Below the pieces are notes generated by a model. That model had not been told where the DNA came from. It saw only the letters and a list, made by a program, of their open reading frames with translations, and did not search any database. From assembly GCA_023375675.1 (NCBI GenBank), contig JALQBC010000025.1, positions 496,001 to 560,000 on the forward strand: DNA of 64,000 bases. Direction: 5' to 3'. This DNA comes from Cytospora piceicola (Eukaryota > Ascomycota > Sordariomycetes > Diaporthales > Cytosporaceae). Position 1 is the stretch's first letter, and each line of letters starts with the position of its first letter. The position numbers and the translations under genes were made by a program. Of the stretch, positions 24,987-38,676 are shown in pieces.

Positions 24987-26066
24987 ACATTTCTTGCGGC
25001 TTCGACAGTCCAGAGGGACGGGGTAGCGTCGTCGTCGTATGGTTACACCCCGGCGAGACTCTCGAAAGGTTCGATTATTTTAGAGTGAGGTTCATGGTAA
25101 CGGAGGTTAGATATATCCAGGCGTTTCGATACCCTATAAATGGAATGACGTTGACAGATTGGTACACCACCTATGCTGTGTTTGAACCATGTAGTCGGCC
25201 GCGTGAAAAGCGAAAAAGATTATACTTTCAATACACCCATGGGCTCCTGGAAAATAGCCTGGCCGCCAACCCCTATCAGAATCCACGGCCCCGTCGCGTC
25301 ATCACCTCACCACGGAGAGTTCCGGTGTGTTCGGTGTCTAGAAGCTTAGTAGTACTACCGGCCGCCACCTGCTCACTGGAACTCCGTATACTGGCGGCGT
25401 CTCGAGGGAGTAACTCCTGCTTGTTGACAGTCGACTCACATGATGGATGGAGACAAGATGGTGTTCATGCATCATGTATCACCGTTGGTAAGATACTGTT
25501 CTATCCACATTGCCCGGTCAGATACAATCAACCTAGGTTGTTACGAAAGGCTAGCTATATTGTTTATTCTGGCGGTGGCGGGGGCCTTGCATCTCGTCCC
25601 CACCGAAGTGAATCTACAAGTTAGAAGTCACCTGAGTCACCATATTCGGAGCGTGGAGGTTCAACAACCAGTCCCAGGGCTGAGGGGCAGATGATGTTGA
25701 ACAGAACATGGTGTTAGGGAGATAATACTCATCTCAGTGGTAAAGCAGTGTATCGGACATGTCCAACTAATTTTACCGCGCGTCCAAGTTTCAACAGATA
25801 CTGCCATTGACTGGTAAAGGTTTACGCGCGGGCGCCAAAGGATTATATGCCATTGAACCATCATAGGGAGGCTATTTAGAAAACCACACCATGGGATCAA
25901 TCTAGTGTCTAACCAACAGGAACTGAAGACGTTGAATTAGCCCGCGGGGAAACAACCAAGAATACTTGAATAGGGGTATAAAATTCATATCCTGTCTCAA
26001 TACTAAATCGCACACAAACGCTCGACATTTACTTTGACGTCACGAGGCAAAACGACATGCTTCCAA
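24987..26066. other. Convergent intergenic region
   Basis: About 1.1 kb between the stops of the MARVEL gene and the minus-strand sulfhydrylase. It becomes AT-richer towards 25700-26030. One plus-strand frame is open from 24641 through 25624, but it starts inside the previous gene and shows no domain. Nothing else seen. Confidence 0.5.
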
Positions 26067-27696
<1,630 letters not shown>

Positions 27697-28853
27697 TGTG
27701 TTCTGAGATTGAAGTGCAGTTCTCAAGTAAGGTAGGGAGTTATACGAAGTATATTTCACAACACGCACGAGAAGAGGCACGACCGGCTCTTTATACCTAC
27801 GCTTGAGTCGAGGTTGTTGTTCGCAGTGAGTGAGTCAGGATCAACCCCAAACGTCGACTGATCGTCTAAATAGTTTACCTAAGTCCCAATTGCCTCCTCA
27901 CCTTGTCACTGGGCACCTGCGTGACCGTCAAGCCCATGCGGCAGTGAAACAGCTTCACTGATCACCTAGGTACCCTTTTTGGGGAGTGGGGGTGCGAGCA
28001 CGTCATCTCACGACTTTGCACGCAGCGTGCGGCCCTAAGACTAATTGGCGCCGATGTCGTTGCCAAGTTCGAGCCCGTACGATACCCAGTAGCCTCGCCG
28101 GGCCGGCCGAGGGCCGTGTGTATGTCGTGTATGGTTGGCGAAGACTCAAGAGGCGTTGGAAATGCTATGAATCCTGACATTTGTGTTTGTCACAAGTTGA
28201 ACGCCGAACACCGGCCGAACATGGCCTCGAGGAGGAGGCTTCGGCGTTCGCGGAATCCTGGCCAGATACCTCTTCGATGCCCTGGGATCAAGTAGCAAGA
28301 TGCTGGGAAGACTGCGGCCAAACGGGGAGGAGCATGCTCTTTCATGAGCTTGCAGCACGCTGTTGTAAATGGCATGTTGATATAGTAGTGGGACGTTTAT
28401 AAACTGGCGTGAGACTAGATTGCTTCCAAGTTCAATTAAGGAGCTGAAAGTCCCCAAGGATTAGCAAGAATCAGCTGTCAAAAGGCTGTTTAGTATTGAG
28501 GAGAACAGTTTGAGAAATTCTCTAAATCATTTCTTAGTTGTTTGCTTTTATATAATGAGGTGCTGCGAGGGAAGAATATTGGAAAGCTGATATGTAAGTA
28601 CTTAAGTATTTATTTATGTACTTACCTACTGAGTACACATGGCTGAATTGATACCCCTGCTCGCCAATTTAACCAATGACCATGCTCTGAGACCCATTTT
28701 TCGACGTCAAGCTTCCAGCTCCAGATGTCCCCGGCGACGCTCCCTCTGCAGCTAAAGAACCACGACCAAGGCTCAACAACCTCACCAATCATTATCGACA
28801 CCCTACACCAGACCAGACACCCGAACAGAGGCTGTCAACCCCCCTCCGCCAAA
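27697..28853. promoter_or_regulatory. Divergent promoter region, cysD / EMC7
   Basis: About 1.15 kb. It holds the sulfhydrylase TATA box (27790-27795), a CCTAGGTACC word near 27965 and an AT-richer stretch at 28430-28640. The last 130 bases are the likely EMC7 leader. No gene seen. Confidence 0.5.
27790..27795 (-). promoter_or_regulatory. TATA box of the sulfhydrylase gene
   Basis: TATAAA read on the minus strand, about 95 bases upstream of the ATG at 27696. The position suits a short 5' leader. This is inference from the motif only. Confidence 0.45.
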
Positions 28854-29767
28854 ATGCGCGCCCAAATCCTCAACACCCTGTTCCTCTCCCTCCTCACCCT
28901 CGTCGCGGCAACGACGACGACCACCATCACTTTCCACGTCCCGCCGTCCAACATCCTCCCGAACCCGCGCGGCCTGCCGCCCCAGACGCACGCCACGCTG
29001 ACGTCCCTCCACGCCGACGCCTCGGCGCTCCTGACGCCCGCCGGCACCTTTGTCTTCCGCAACGTCCCGGAGGGCAGCTACCTCCTCGACGTGCACTGCC
29101 CCCACGTCGCCTTCGCCCCGCTGAGGGTCGACGTCGTCCCCGTGGTCCCGGGGGCCGGGCAGGCGGGGGCGGAGGCGGACCGGGCGGCGCTGCTCAGGGT
29201 GAGCGCCTGGGAGACGTATCGGGGCAACGACTGGGGGAACACGGGCGAGGCCGTGGCCGTCAGCAACGGGGGTGTCTTGGACGTCAAGGTGCTGGGTGGG
29301 AAGAACTTCTACGTGGAGAGGAGTAAATGTGAGTACTGCTTGGTCCCGGAGGGAGAGGAGTGTGTTTCTGCGTGGAAATTCAAATGCTGACGATCATGAT
29401 ACCACAGTCAACCTCCTGAGCATCTTCAAGAGCCCCATGATCCTTCTAGGTTTGGTCAGTATGGCCGCCGTCTTTGGCATGCCGTACCTGATGGATAACA
29501 GTAAGTCTATATCTGCATGGCCTGTTGGCTCGGGATTTGATTTGGTGCTGACGAAATGCTGCTACAGTGGACCCCGAGTTGAAGAAGGAGTGGGAAGAAA
29601 GCCAGAAGAGCAACCCAATGAACAATTTGATGGGCGGCCAGCAGGCAGCACAGAACCCCATGAGCAACTTCGACATGGCGGCGTTCTTGGCAGGATCCTC
29701 ATCGAAGAACAACGGGGATTCGGCCGGCGCACCAAGCGCCAAGAGCCAGAAGGGTGCAAAGAAATGA
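28854..29767 (+). CDS. emc7: ER membrane protein complex subunit 7 (EMC7/Sop4)
   Basis: Three exons (28854-29328, 29408-29500, 29568-29767) give 255 residues. A signal peptide (MRAQILNTLFLSLLTLVAA) leads into the luminal beta-sandwich of the family: ITFHVPPSNILPNPRGLP, HATLTSLHADASALL, FVFRNVPEGSYLLDVHCPH. A single membrane helix follows (SPMILLGLVSMAAVFGMPYL, with LMDNMDPELKKEWEE after it) and a polar Asn/Gln/Ser/Lys tail. The EMC inserts tail-anchored and multi-pass proteins into the ER membrane. The ATG at 28854 is chosen because the signal peptide starts there; the frame is open upstream but polar. The luminal domain is very GC-rich. Confidence 0.9.
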
Positions 29768-30135
29768 TTTATCTGAAGTCAATAGCCGTCTCATACTTGG
29801 ACTTTGCCGTTCTATAGATCAGGACTCGGGAGCAAGCTGATACGGATGGACCACAGCGGGACTGCTTATATCCTGCTTTGTGGGTTAGCATACATAGACC
29901 CAATGTCCGAAATGATGCACACGAGGTATCCTAAGAAAAGAAATTATGTTTCATATTTGCTATTCGTGAGGAACAACCGGCCAGAGCGTTCATGTGAAAA
30001 GGTCAACTGGATGTCTCCAGGCATATTCTCCATTTGCCTTTGCATGTTCCCGTCCAATACAGCAGAAAAGCACCGATACTCGAAACGCCATCGTCAAGCA
30101 TTCTTCGTGAGTGTAATCGTAATCGCACCCAATGT
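29768..30135. terminator. Convergent 3' region, EMC7 / WW gene
   Basis: The 368 bases between two facing stop codons. AT-richer than the genes on either side. Polyadenylation for both genes must lie here, so antisense overlap of the 3' UTRs is likely. Confidence 0.45.
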
Positions 30136-31174
30136 TTAGAAATCGCCGCCACCATCATCACCACCGCCGAAGTCACCACCGCCTCCGCCATAATCACCAC
30201 CACCACCACCACCATAGTCGCCGCCGCCGCCGCCTCCACCGTAATCATCATGGTCGTCGATGGCATCTTCTAGAAGCATGCCACCAACCAGTCCCGCGCC
30301 AAGACCCAGCGCCGCGCCACCAGCCATGCCCATACCGCCGCCACCGGTCCTACCCGGACGCTGTTGGGAATAGCCGCCGCCGCCGCCGTAACCGCCACCG
30401 TAGCCCTGCTGCTGGGGGTAGTACCCGCCCTGCTGCTGGGGATAGCCACCGCCGTAGCCCTGCTGTGGGGGGTAGTAGCCCTGCTGAGGCTGCGAGTGGT
30501 AATGCCCGCCCTGTTGCGCGTAGGCGCCGCCGCCGCCGTACCCCCCGTAGCCGCCGCCGCTGCTGCCGTACTTGTTCTTGCTGCCGCCGCCGCCGAAGAT
30601 CTTGCCCAGCAGGCCGCGGCTCTTAGACTCGCCCTCGCGGGCCGGGAGCGGGCTCGTGCTCTGGCTGGGCAACGGGCTGGTGCCGCCGCCGCCGCTGTTC
30701 AGGTAGCTGGCCGCCTCGCCGCCGCCTCCGGCGCCCCTGCTGCCCCGCGCGCGGGCGTCCTCCTCCTCCTGGAGCCTGCGCGCGAGCTCGGCGTCCCGGT
30801 CCACCGAGCTGCTCGAGGCGCCGCCGCCGGTGGCCTGTGTGGCGAAGGGGTTCGTCTTGGAGTCGGTGGGTGCGGGGCCGCCGGCCTGGTAGGGGTAGGC
30901 GGGCGGTGGGCCCGGAGGGGCGCCGTCGCCGGGGGGCGGGCGGGCCGGCTCGAGGGGTTTCTCCCACTGGGATTTCTTGGTGTAGGTGTTGACGTAGAAC
31001 CTGATGCGGTGTATTTGTTAGTCGATGGTTGCGATCTGCCAAATTATGGGGTGATGCGTATATCGCCAGTGAGGAAAAGACCTACCACTCTTGGTACTGC
31101 GCGTTCCATCGTGCGACCCAGCCCTCCGGCACTCTGGGTGGGGGTGGGCCCGAGGGGGCCTCGAAGTCTGCCAT
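30136..31174 (-). CDS. WW-domain protein with Gly/Tyr-rich tail (Wwm1-like)
   Basis: Two exons (31174-31086, 31000-30136) encode 317 residues. A single WW domain fills about residues 14-46: VPEGWVARWNAQYQEWFYVN then SQWEKP, with both signature tryptophans and the final proline. The intron cuts the domain in the middle. A Pro-rich stretch follows, then a short acidic helix (DAELARRLQEEEDAR) resembling a ubiquitin-interacting motif. The rest is low-complexity Gly/Gln/Tyr (GGYYPQQQGYGGGY) with an Asp/Gly tail ending GGGDF. The N-terminal WW plus Pro/Gly-rich layout resembles yeast Wwm1, a partner of the metacaspase Mca1, but low complexity prevents a firm orthology call. The tail looks prone to phase separation or aggregation. 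Confidence 0.8.
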
Positions 31175-34100
31175 CGCTGTGGGTACGATTGTTTGTAGGG
31201 AGATAGTGCGTAGTCGAGACTGACTGTGCGATTTGTGGAGTTGAAATGAGATTTGAGGATCTTTTAGGTAGATTCAAAGTATGTAGAGGAAAGCCGGGAC
31301 TTGATTGAAGGTGATGATGGCGGAAGTCAAGTTGTAAGTCGAAGTGGGGCGAAGCTGAAGACGTCACTGCAGTCCGGAGACGTTATTGGTCTTGCAGTTT
31401 GGAGTGACTTTGATTGCAGATCCGGTATAGTGCACAGTGTACATAGCAGAACACAGATCAGTGAAACGTGGGTGAGAATGGCCAAAGTGACCTCAGAAAC
31501 ATGAATGTTGCCCTCTCCTAGGTTACGATTGGGGAGAGGGGTTGTTTAAATTACTTGGCCTTTCGACTGCACAACTGCACGACTGTTGGATTCTGGAAAC
31601 ACGCAGGCTCTTGGTGAAGCGAAGCGAATATCAGAATGCACAGCCCTCTAAGCCGCTAAGCTGACGACTGTTCCGCTCAACTGATAGGGCTGTACGTCCG
31701 TATCGTAGGCCTCCGTGACTCCCTGTCGGAACCTTTTGGCCTCCCCGTTGCCACCAAAGTCTAATCATTCATTCAACCATTGAGCCATTCTTACGAAGAT
31801 AGCTACTGCGACTGTATAAGTCGTGGCTGCGACTATGTGGATTCTAAAGTTATGCCGTACAAGTTTTGAGGCTATACATGTTAGTACCCGCAACGACCTG
31901 ACTGCAGAACTACGCTGTATTTAACATCTATAGGTGCTAAGTTAACCTACCTAGGTAGATTTCGGCGTATGAAACGACCTTGACCAAGAGACTCTAGATA
32001 AACCCGACCAATAAGCCCGTAATCAAGTGGTCAAGCCAATCAAGGTTTGAGGTTGCTTAGGTACATAAGTAGTAGGCCTGGCATGCCAGTTATGGCAGTA
32101 GTAGCTACCTAGGTATATTTAAGTTTACCCTAGCTGTTGCATGTGTGTCCTGTACACAGTCGCGGCAGCGAGTTATACAGTTGCTGTAGCTTTTCCCATT
32201 CTTCACTCACTGGTAACCCCGTCAATACACTGTAGACGGCACCACCACAGGTCCCCGGATCATCCTCACTATGAGGTGAACTATAGAATATTCTATCACC
32301 TTGTCCACGTCGGCGAGCCAACAAAAGCTGGAACTCGAAATCTGCTTCAGATTTCGCTGGACTGGCTGAGCTTGCAACCGCACTCGCACTAGATAATCAT
32401 CGTGGCTCCGGCAGGAACCATGCTCTAATACTTAACCCGTCTTGAGATACAGGGAACAAGAGCGACGTACTGACAATGGGTGGTATCGACTGCCTCTGCG
32501 ACGGGGTCACGACCAAGACTTGTGTTAGTGGAAGGAGACTTCTCCGTCCAGGCAGGCCTCTCTTCGAGCAAGCATGGGGATTCAGTATTCAAGAAGAATT
32601 TCAGGACCGAGGATATTTGGACAGGCACCGTACCAACGCAGCAGACACAGACAATGTGGTTAAATACAGTCCACCTGAGCGCGTCTGGATTTTGGATCAC
32701 CCCGGGATGTGTCTTGTTGCTGCCGAGGCTCGTTTGGTGATGGACGCGACGTGTTCGTTGGTCAGCCCGAATATAGTGGGTGGGCTCCTCCGGGATCAGG
32801 GGAAGTCATCATGAAAAGATGGCATACAGGCCCGAGTCAACGAGATCCTGGGAAATACCTGCGGCCAGTCGTGAAACATACCAACTGCACAAGTCCACAG
32901 GAGGGTCGGGATCGCCCACATGAACGGCTCCTTATAGCTCCTGGGAGATTGATCCATTCTCTGCGTCCCACTCTCCATCGCCTCATTCCCTCTTGTTTGG
33001 CATCCTTTCGTTGACGAAACCTAGGTGGGTGATGCGACCAGAACAGGTTCTGTGTTGGGGATGATCTGAGAATACCAATATTGTCTGGGTCGGAAATGAA
33101 CCGCCATATCGCCTTGCGGCCATATGCTGCTGCGACACGGTTAGTGTGCGGTGATGACTGAAACAATCATTATCATCATGAGATTCACGTCCACACATCC
33201 ATTGTGAAGAGGTGATTGTCATGGTCGACCGACAGGAATGATATCTGTTGGGCGAACGTCACTAGAAAGGCTGTGCGCACGTGTTGGATGAGGCTCTTCA
33301 TTTCTCAAAGTCCTAGATACAGATAGGTAGGTACAGTACAGTACATGGTCTCCGTAGGACTTCCATTGCCTAAACCTCACCGGCAAAAGCACCTCAGCGA
33401 CAAAGACACGCCCGGCCCGGTTTTACGACCTTGGACACTTCACCTTACATGCGGTTAGGGAGCAGAGCACCCCGCCAATGCCGAAGGATGGAACCAGGTG
33501 AGCAGGTGAGACGCCGCATCAAGTGTGTTGGCAATAGGTACCTAGGTATGGCTGGCTGTATGGGCTACCTAGGTATTCTTTGTCCGGTTGTTGAAACATA
33601 ATAAGTACATGTACGGATCTGTACAGTAGCGTAGGTACCGCGGGTATGGTACGTCTGGTACGTATGGCATGTGAAGGCCTAGATCTCCAGTGCAGGAAGC
33701 CCGTGCTTGCTCGGTCCCTGCCTGTGCTTGAAGTTCCAAGGTTTCCAAGACTTCCAAGGTTCCCAAAGGTGGTTGGACCTTTTGGAGAAGACCGGCGGTT
33801 TGTCTCCTATCAATCGGTCACCCTCGTAAATTGGGAACCCGAGCCCAGTGAAGAGTCAGGAGCTGACACAGCCTCGCAAATGAATCAACATTGGTCCGGG
33901 GGCCCCCACATGAAATCGGCTTCGTGGTCAACATACATACAGTAGGAGCCCATCAACACTGGAGGAGTCAATGCAGAATGGTGTCATGTCATCAAATCGT
34001 CGTAATTGTTACTGAATTAATAGTGCTGTGCGTTGTACAGATCACATGCCCGTGTTTGTATACATAACGCTACCTATTTCCCTAGGTACCTACCTGCCCA

Positions 34101-34283
34101 GGTGGTTGGAAACGGAGACGCAATGCAACGGAATACCTATTGCAAATCAAGGTTCAGAGTTGAGTGGTTGCTGATGCCAGCTGAAACCATGGTACATAAT
34201 ACCTAGGCCAAGAGCCAACATGCTTTCCCTTTGATTGTCACTCCTTGCATGTAGCATGCGAATAACTGGACATGTAGGTGGTA

Positions 34284-34320
34284 TTTGCTTTGCTTTACTT
34301 TGCTTTGCTTTGCTTTGATT
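34284..34320. repeat. TTTGC pentanucleotide tandem repeat
   Basis: About seven copies of TTTGC, one changed to TTTAC and the last to TTTGA. Non-coding. Confidence 0.8.
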
Positions 34321-34761
34321 TGAATTCCGTTTGAAGGAGTGCCAGCCTACTTCTATACTACTACTGCGTATGTAGATTACCTACCTAAGTAGGGTTGTAG
34401 GTACCTGGGTATGTAGTAGTAGGCTGCCTCTCGATAAAACCTTCAACCATCTTGCTGGAAGGGGGGGGGGTGGGAGCAATTGATGTGCAGTGCTTCACAA
34501 GCTTGTGCGTGCCGACAGGCTGGTAATCAGTACTAAGCACGGAGTAATCTAGTGCTAATTAATCTCAGTGCAGTGGTGCCTGGGGTGCCTGTCATTCAAG
34601 CGTGCAGCCGCGTTGCCTGGCTGCCCTGGTTGCTCTCTCCCCCTTTCTTTCCAGCCTGGAGAGTGACCCACTTTTCACCCAGACAGGACCTGCAAAGCGG
34701 CTGCTAACTCCGTACTCTAACAACATACAAGGCCGGCCTCCACCGCCTTCTAATCCGTAAT

Positions 34762-34795
34762 AGCACTTAGCACTGAGCACTGAGCACTGAGCACA
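34762..34795. repeat. AGCACTG heptanucleotide tandem repeat
   Basis: Five near-perfect 7-base units (AGCACTT, three AGCACTG, AGCACAC), about 260 bases upstream of the Rho1 ATG. Confidence 0.8.
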
Positions 34796-35052
34796 CTGGA
34801 CCTGGCCCCTGCACCTGCACCCCGACCTAAACGTGACCTCTGCTCTGTCGCTGGACCCGGCTTGCCTCTTCCAAGTCTCTTGTTCCATCACCCCTTCCTC
34901 TATCAACACTCACTGACAACCCAACCACCACCCATCACGACCGTCTTCTTCCGCCTCCATCTTGCCTCTCCGTCGAGACTCGCGTTCTCCACAACCCACC
35001 AGCATACACTTCCTTTCATCTCCAACCCTCCACATCCAGCATAACATTCAAG

Positions 35053-36196
35053 ATGGCCGAACTTCGTAGAAAGCTGGTCATTGTTGGTGATGGTGCTTGT
35101 GGAAAAACATGTCTGTTGATGTAGGTCACTTTCTCCCCCCCCCCAAGTAGCCAATTGCTGCTCCATCCACCCTCCCATTCAATCATCCCCCTCAATGCCA
35201 TCTTTACTGTCCTTATCGTGCTGACCTTAATTCCAGTGTTTTCTCCAAGGGTACCTTCCCCGAGGTAAGAGACGCCTTTTTTTGCCGCGTCCGTTTCGAA
35301 TTCGCCATCCTTCAAACCTTCATTTCAACGTCCCCTGTCGCGAGGCCATCTGTGTGGCATGGTTACCAACCAAAGCCAGCTGGCCTCCACAACTCCTTTC
35401 GATCACCAACACCGCCATCGACATGTTATACACGAGATCATACACCGGTTTCCCTATCCAAAGTCCTGTATCTAACTGAAACAGGTCTACGTCCCCACCG
35501 TTTTCGAGAACTACGTCGCCGATGTCGAGGTCGATGGCAAGCACGTTGAGCTGGCACTATGGGATACTGCTGGTCAGGAAGATTACGACCGTCTCCGACC
35601 GCTGTCATACCCCGACTCTCACGTTATCCTGATCTGCTTTGCTGTCGACTCGCCCGATTCCCTGGACAACGTGCAGGAGAAGGTGAGTTCTTTGCACCCT
35701 TTTCTCGTGCGGACCCTGCGTCCGATAAGCCATTTACTGATATCTGTGTCTATTGCAGTGGATTTCTGAGGTCCTTCACTTCTGCCAAGGCCTTCCCATC
35801 ATTCTCGTTGGTTGCAAGAAGGATCTGCGTTACGACAACAAGACCATCGAGGAGCTCCGCAAGACAAGCCAGAAGCCTGTCACTCCCGAGGAGGTGAGTT
35901 TTCCTCCCCCCCTTTCCCTCCTTTCTGCCTAATTCTGCAGCCCTGCACCGGCCTGCAGAGGGCCCGACGTCGTTATGACTGCTGTCCGCTCGGGACACTA
36001 GAAAGTTGATTCGATGGCTGACCGCAAATTTGTCAAACAGGGTGAGGAGGTCCGCAAGAAGATCGGTGCCTACAAGTACCTCGAGTGCTCAGCCAAGACC
36101 AATGAGGGCGTCCGAGAGGTTTTCGAGCATGCCACGCGCGCCGCCTTGCTGCAGCGGAAAGGAGGCATCAAGAAGCGCAAGTGTCTGGTCCTGTAA
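35053..36196 (+). CDS. rho1: Rho1 small GTPase
   Basis: Five exons (35053-35120, 35237-35264, 35485-35682, 35759-35893, 36041-36196) give 194 residues, the family's usual length. Rho1 switches on glucan synthase and the protein kinase C cell-wall integrity pathway and organises actin at the plasma membrane. All GTPase motifs are present: P-loop GDGACGKT (12-19), effector [10 protein letters not shown] with Thr37, WDTAGQ (58-63), GCKKDL and ECSAKT. The C-terminus has a basic stretch (RKGGIKKRK) and the CAAX box CLVL, whose final Leu predicts geranylgeranylation. The second exon is only 28 nt. The start is the conserved [14 protein letters not shown], in context ATTCAAGATGG. A long gene-free region lies upstream. 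Confidence 0.98.
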
Positions 36197-37732
36197 GGAC
36201 TCCGCACTTGTCATGCTTGCTGCGGCTCCTTTGGACCAGGATACTCCGGCGCTGTAATTCGTCATCAGACATATTTTCAGGATCGGCCTGCAACCCTTAA
36301 GTTTGCTGTTGCTGATGTCGATCATGGGTGGCTTTCGCGTAAATCGCGAGCGACTACCAGAGAAATATGTCATAATGGCAAAGAGTCGTCGGGGTAACGT
36401 CTCTCTTTGTTTTTCGGCTGGCGTTAATACCAATCGGCCATGGCCGTCGTCCTGCTCGCCTCATGTCACCACATATTATCTTCATTGGACCGGCGTGTCA
36501 TCTTTGGTTGGGGACAAATACACGGCGGGGTTAATCACTCCTAAACTTCGGATCAGGAAACAGCGGTGTCTTTCTGCCCGCAACTGACAACGGCGTGGTC
36601 TGGACGGGCAATGGGTGTTTTGTGCATGCGAAGGGATCAGAAACCAGAGACAAGGGCAACTGTGTTGTGTTTAAGGTGGACGCGAATCGATTTGCCAGGG
36701 AAATCGCCGCGGTCGAGTTCTCATCGTACATATTTCTCGGCCCTGTCACCCTTGGGTGATACCCCCCCCTTCCAGCCGTTCTACAACCCTTCTCGATCTC
36801 TCAACATTCGATACCTCATCAGACTGGGAGGAAAGAAAGGACATGGGTTGATGGGAGAAATCTGTTTGCGTACAGCCTCTTGGGTTGCCGGAATCTCCCG
36901 GTCCGTGTGGTCTTTCCTTATATCTCTTTCCGAGCTTTTTCTTTGATAATTTACGGGCTACCTGCGTTGTGTTGCCTCTTTTTTTTATCCCCCCTCTGGA
37001 GAGAATTGCCCGGGTCCTTAGGTAGCCCGCTCCTCGCGATACAGATCTTCATTGCGATTAGTGGATGCATCTTGTGTACAATACTAGTTAACTTGTCTCT
37101 AAATATTTCGGTCCTTTCCTAATCCTGCTTGTGTTTGCTGGCTAGTTTCCCAGATGTGATTTGTGTTGCGTCCCTGATATTATTTCCCACCCGTCCTCGG
37201 TGGCCGCGACCATGCTTGGGCGTAGTCTAGGATTGCAGGTGGTGTTGAGGACCGAGGAGGACCAGTGCAAACTCCAATGTGGGCATAAGAGTGATATCCA
37301 GAGCGGGGACATGATAACTGGGTTTCAAGTCACGTCTCTCAAGATTGCAGGAGTCCAGTACAGCCAGGGGCAAGTACAGCGATGGAACCTGGCGAATCAA
37401 GTAGGATAAGAGTACACGATAGAATAGAGTGTACCGAAGATATAAGCTTCAGGCTGACTTTCGCTGTAGGTTCATAGTTGCGTACACCATAACATACATG
37501 GGGTAACGCCTGGGGGGGGGGGGGTCGAGAAGTGCAGAAAAAGGGCGTTTGCTGGACCCCGATAGATAGAGATCTCAACACAGAGAGCGAATCCGTCGCA
37601 GTACTGCTGGTTTCAAACCAAGCGAAACACATATCCACCCATCCATCCATCCAACCAACCCGCAGGTTCGCTCCTAAACAAACCCAACGATCACTTCATA
37701 ACATAGTGCCCGAGGTTTTTCGTATTGGAAAT
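36197..37732. other. Convergent intergenic region downstream of Rho1
   Basis: About 1.5 kb between Rho1 and the facing metallothionein-like gene. It is T-rich near 36940-37130, has a poly-G run near 37515, and otherwise only short ORFs. It probably contains both 3' UTRs. No gene supported. Confidence 0.5.
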
Positions 37733-37893
37733 CTACACTGGGCAAGACTGCATTGTGTACATATATATATGTCAGCTCCCAAGCACTTATATGTTCAGTA
37801 GGCAAGAGGTAGACGAACCGCGCCACAGCTTCCGCAGCTCTTGCTGGAGCCGCTAGAGGCGGCACCGCATTTGGGGCAGTTGCTTCCGTGCAT
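37733..37893 (-). CDS. 29-residue Cys-rich metallothionein-like protein
   Basis: Two exons (37893-37819 and 37747-37733) separated by a 71-nt intron with branch site GCTGAC and acceptor ATGCAG. The product has 29 residues. It begins MHGSNCPKCG, continues through a Ser/Gly/Lys linker, and ends CGSCGASCPV. Five cysteines form CxxC...CxxCxxxC, a pattern expected to bind soft metals (Cu, Zn). The donor GTTCGT is not the usual GTRNGT. Without splicing the frame runs to 32 residues and loses the fifth cysteine, so the spliced form is preferred. The leader (CTCAATCCAACATCCAGCACC...CAGCAAACATG) and a TATA box resemble those of highly expressed fungal genes. A role in metal buffering is inferred from composition only. 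Confidence 0.65.
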
Positions 37894-38027
37894 GTTTGCT
37901 GAGGAGTCTTGGTGCTGGATGTTGGATTGAGTAATGGGAGCTTCTTGTGTGGTTGAAATAGCGGAGCACGAGATAATGGAGGAAAAAGGTCGAGAAAGGC
38001 AAAACCGACGGCAATAGAAGCGGGGTT

Positions 38028-38033
38028 CTTATA
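38028..38033 (-). promoter_or_regulatory. TATA box of the metallothionein-like gene
   Basis: TATAAG read on the minus strand, about 135 bases upstream of the ATG at 37893 and followed by a C/T-rich leader. Confidence 0.4.
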
Positions 38034-38645
38034 CATACATAAGATCTGTAGAGGAGGAGTAAGACTTATCTGAGTGATCTAATAAGGGGCCTGTGATCTG
38101 TCTGTCTGTCTCTCTCTCTAGGACCTCCACTTTGTAATATGCAGGTAGGGGGGGAGGGGAGGGGGTACTGGACAGGATGGGAAAGGTCATCCAGACCATC
38201 CATCGTCTGTTTTTCTGTCCAGTGAGGTGCTGCATAACCCGCCGCACCTGAACGACAGGCTACCTGCTATGCGAGGCTTGATGACTTATGCCTAAAGTCA
38301 TTGAGTAAATGATCCCTCGGCTCGTTCGAAAAGAGAAATTCATGCTGAGCCAACTTCGAACGTGATTATATGGCGAGCAAGTTACCAAGGCTATCTATAC
38401 ATGCGTATATCTATATCGTAGTGATATTGACCCATCTGCAGAAAATGCTAGCAGTGGAGATAGCCACCAATGAAACAGCTAGTTACCTATCTAGACAGCC
38501 GGGCACACTGTCTGTAGGACAAGCCTCTCAAGAGGACCTCGGGACCCAATCATCCTCCCGCCAGCTGACCTCTGTGCTGCTGTACTGCCCAACTCTCATG
38601 GTCATGCTTACAACAACGGAAACCTTGCCCTGTCAGAAGCATCAA

Positions 38646-38648
<3 letters not shown>

Positions 38649-38676
<28 letters not shown>
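38649..38676. repeat. (TG)n microsatellite
   Basis: A perfect run of 14 TG dinucleotides in non-coding DNA. Confidence 0.9.

Larger units (their letters stand above)
31175..35052. promoter_or_regulatory. Long gene-free region upstream of Rho1
   Basis: This 3.9 kb stretch is the largest gene-free region of the window. ORFs are short and featureless. It contains many TACCTAGGTA-type palindromes (31945, 32105, 33535, 33566, 34082, 34199 and weaker ones near 34380), a TTTGC tandem array and an AGCACTG tandem array. The last 180 bases before 35053 are C/T-rich and look like the Rho1 leader. Confidence 0.5.

Noticed and set aside
24641..25624. 327-codon plus-strand frame overlapping MARVEL exon 3 and running 640 bases beyond
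   Set aside because: Its first part is the wrong frame of a conserved gene, its latter part shows no domain or codon bias, and no suitable intron or start supports it.
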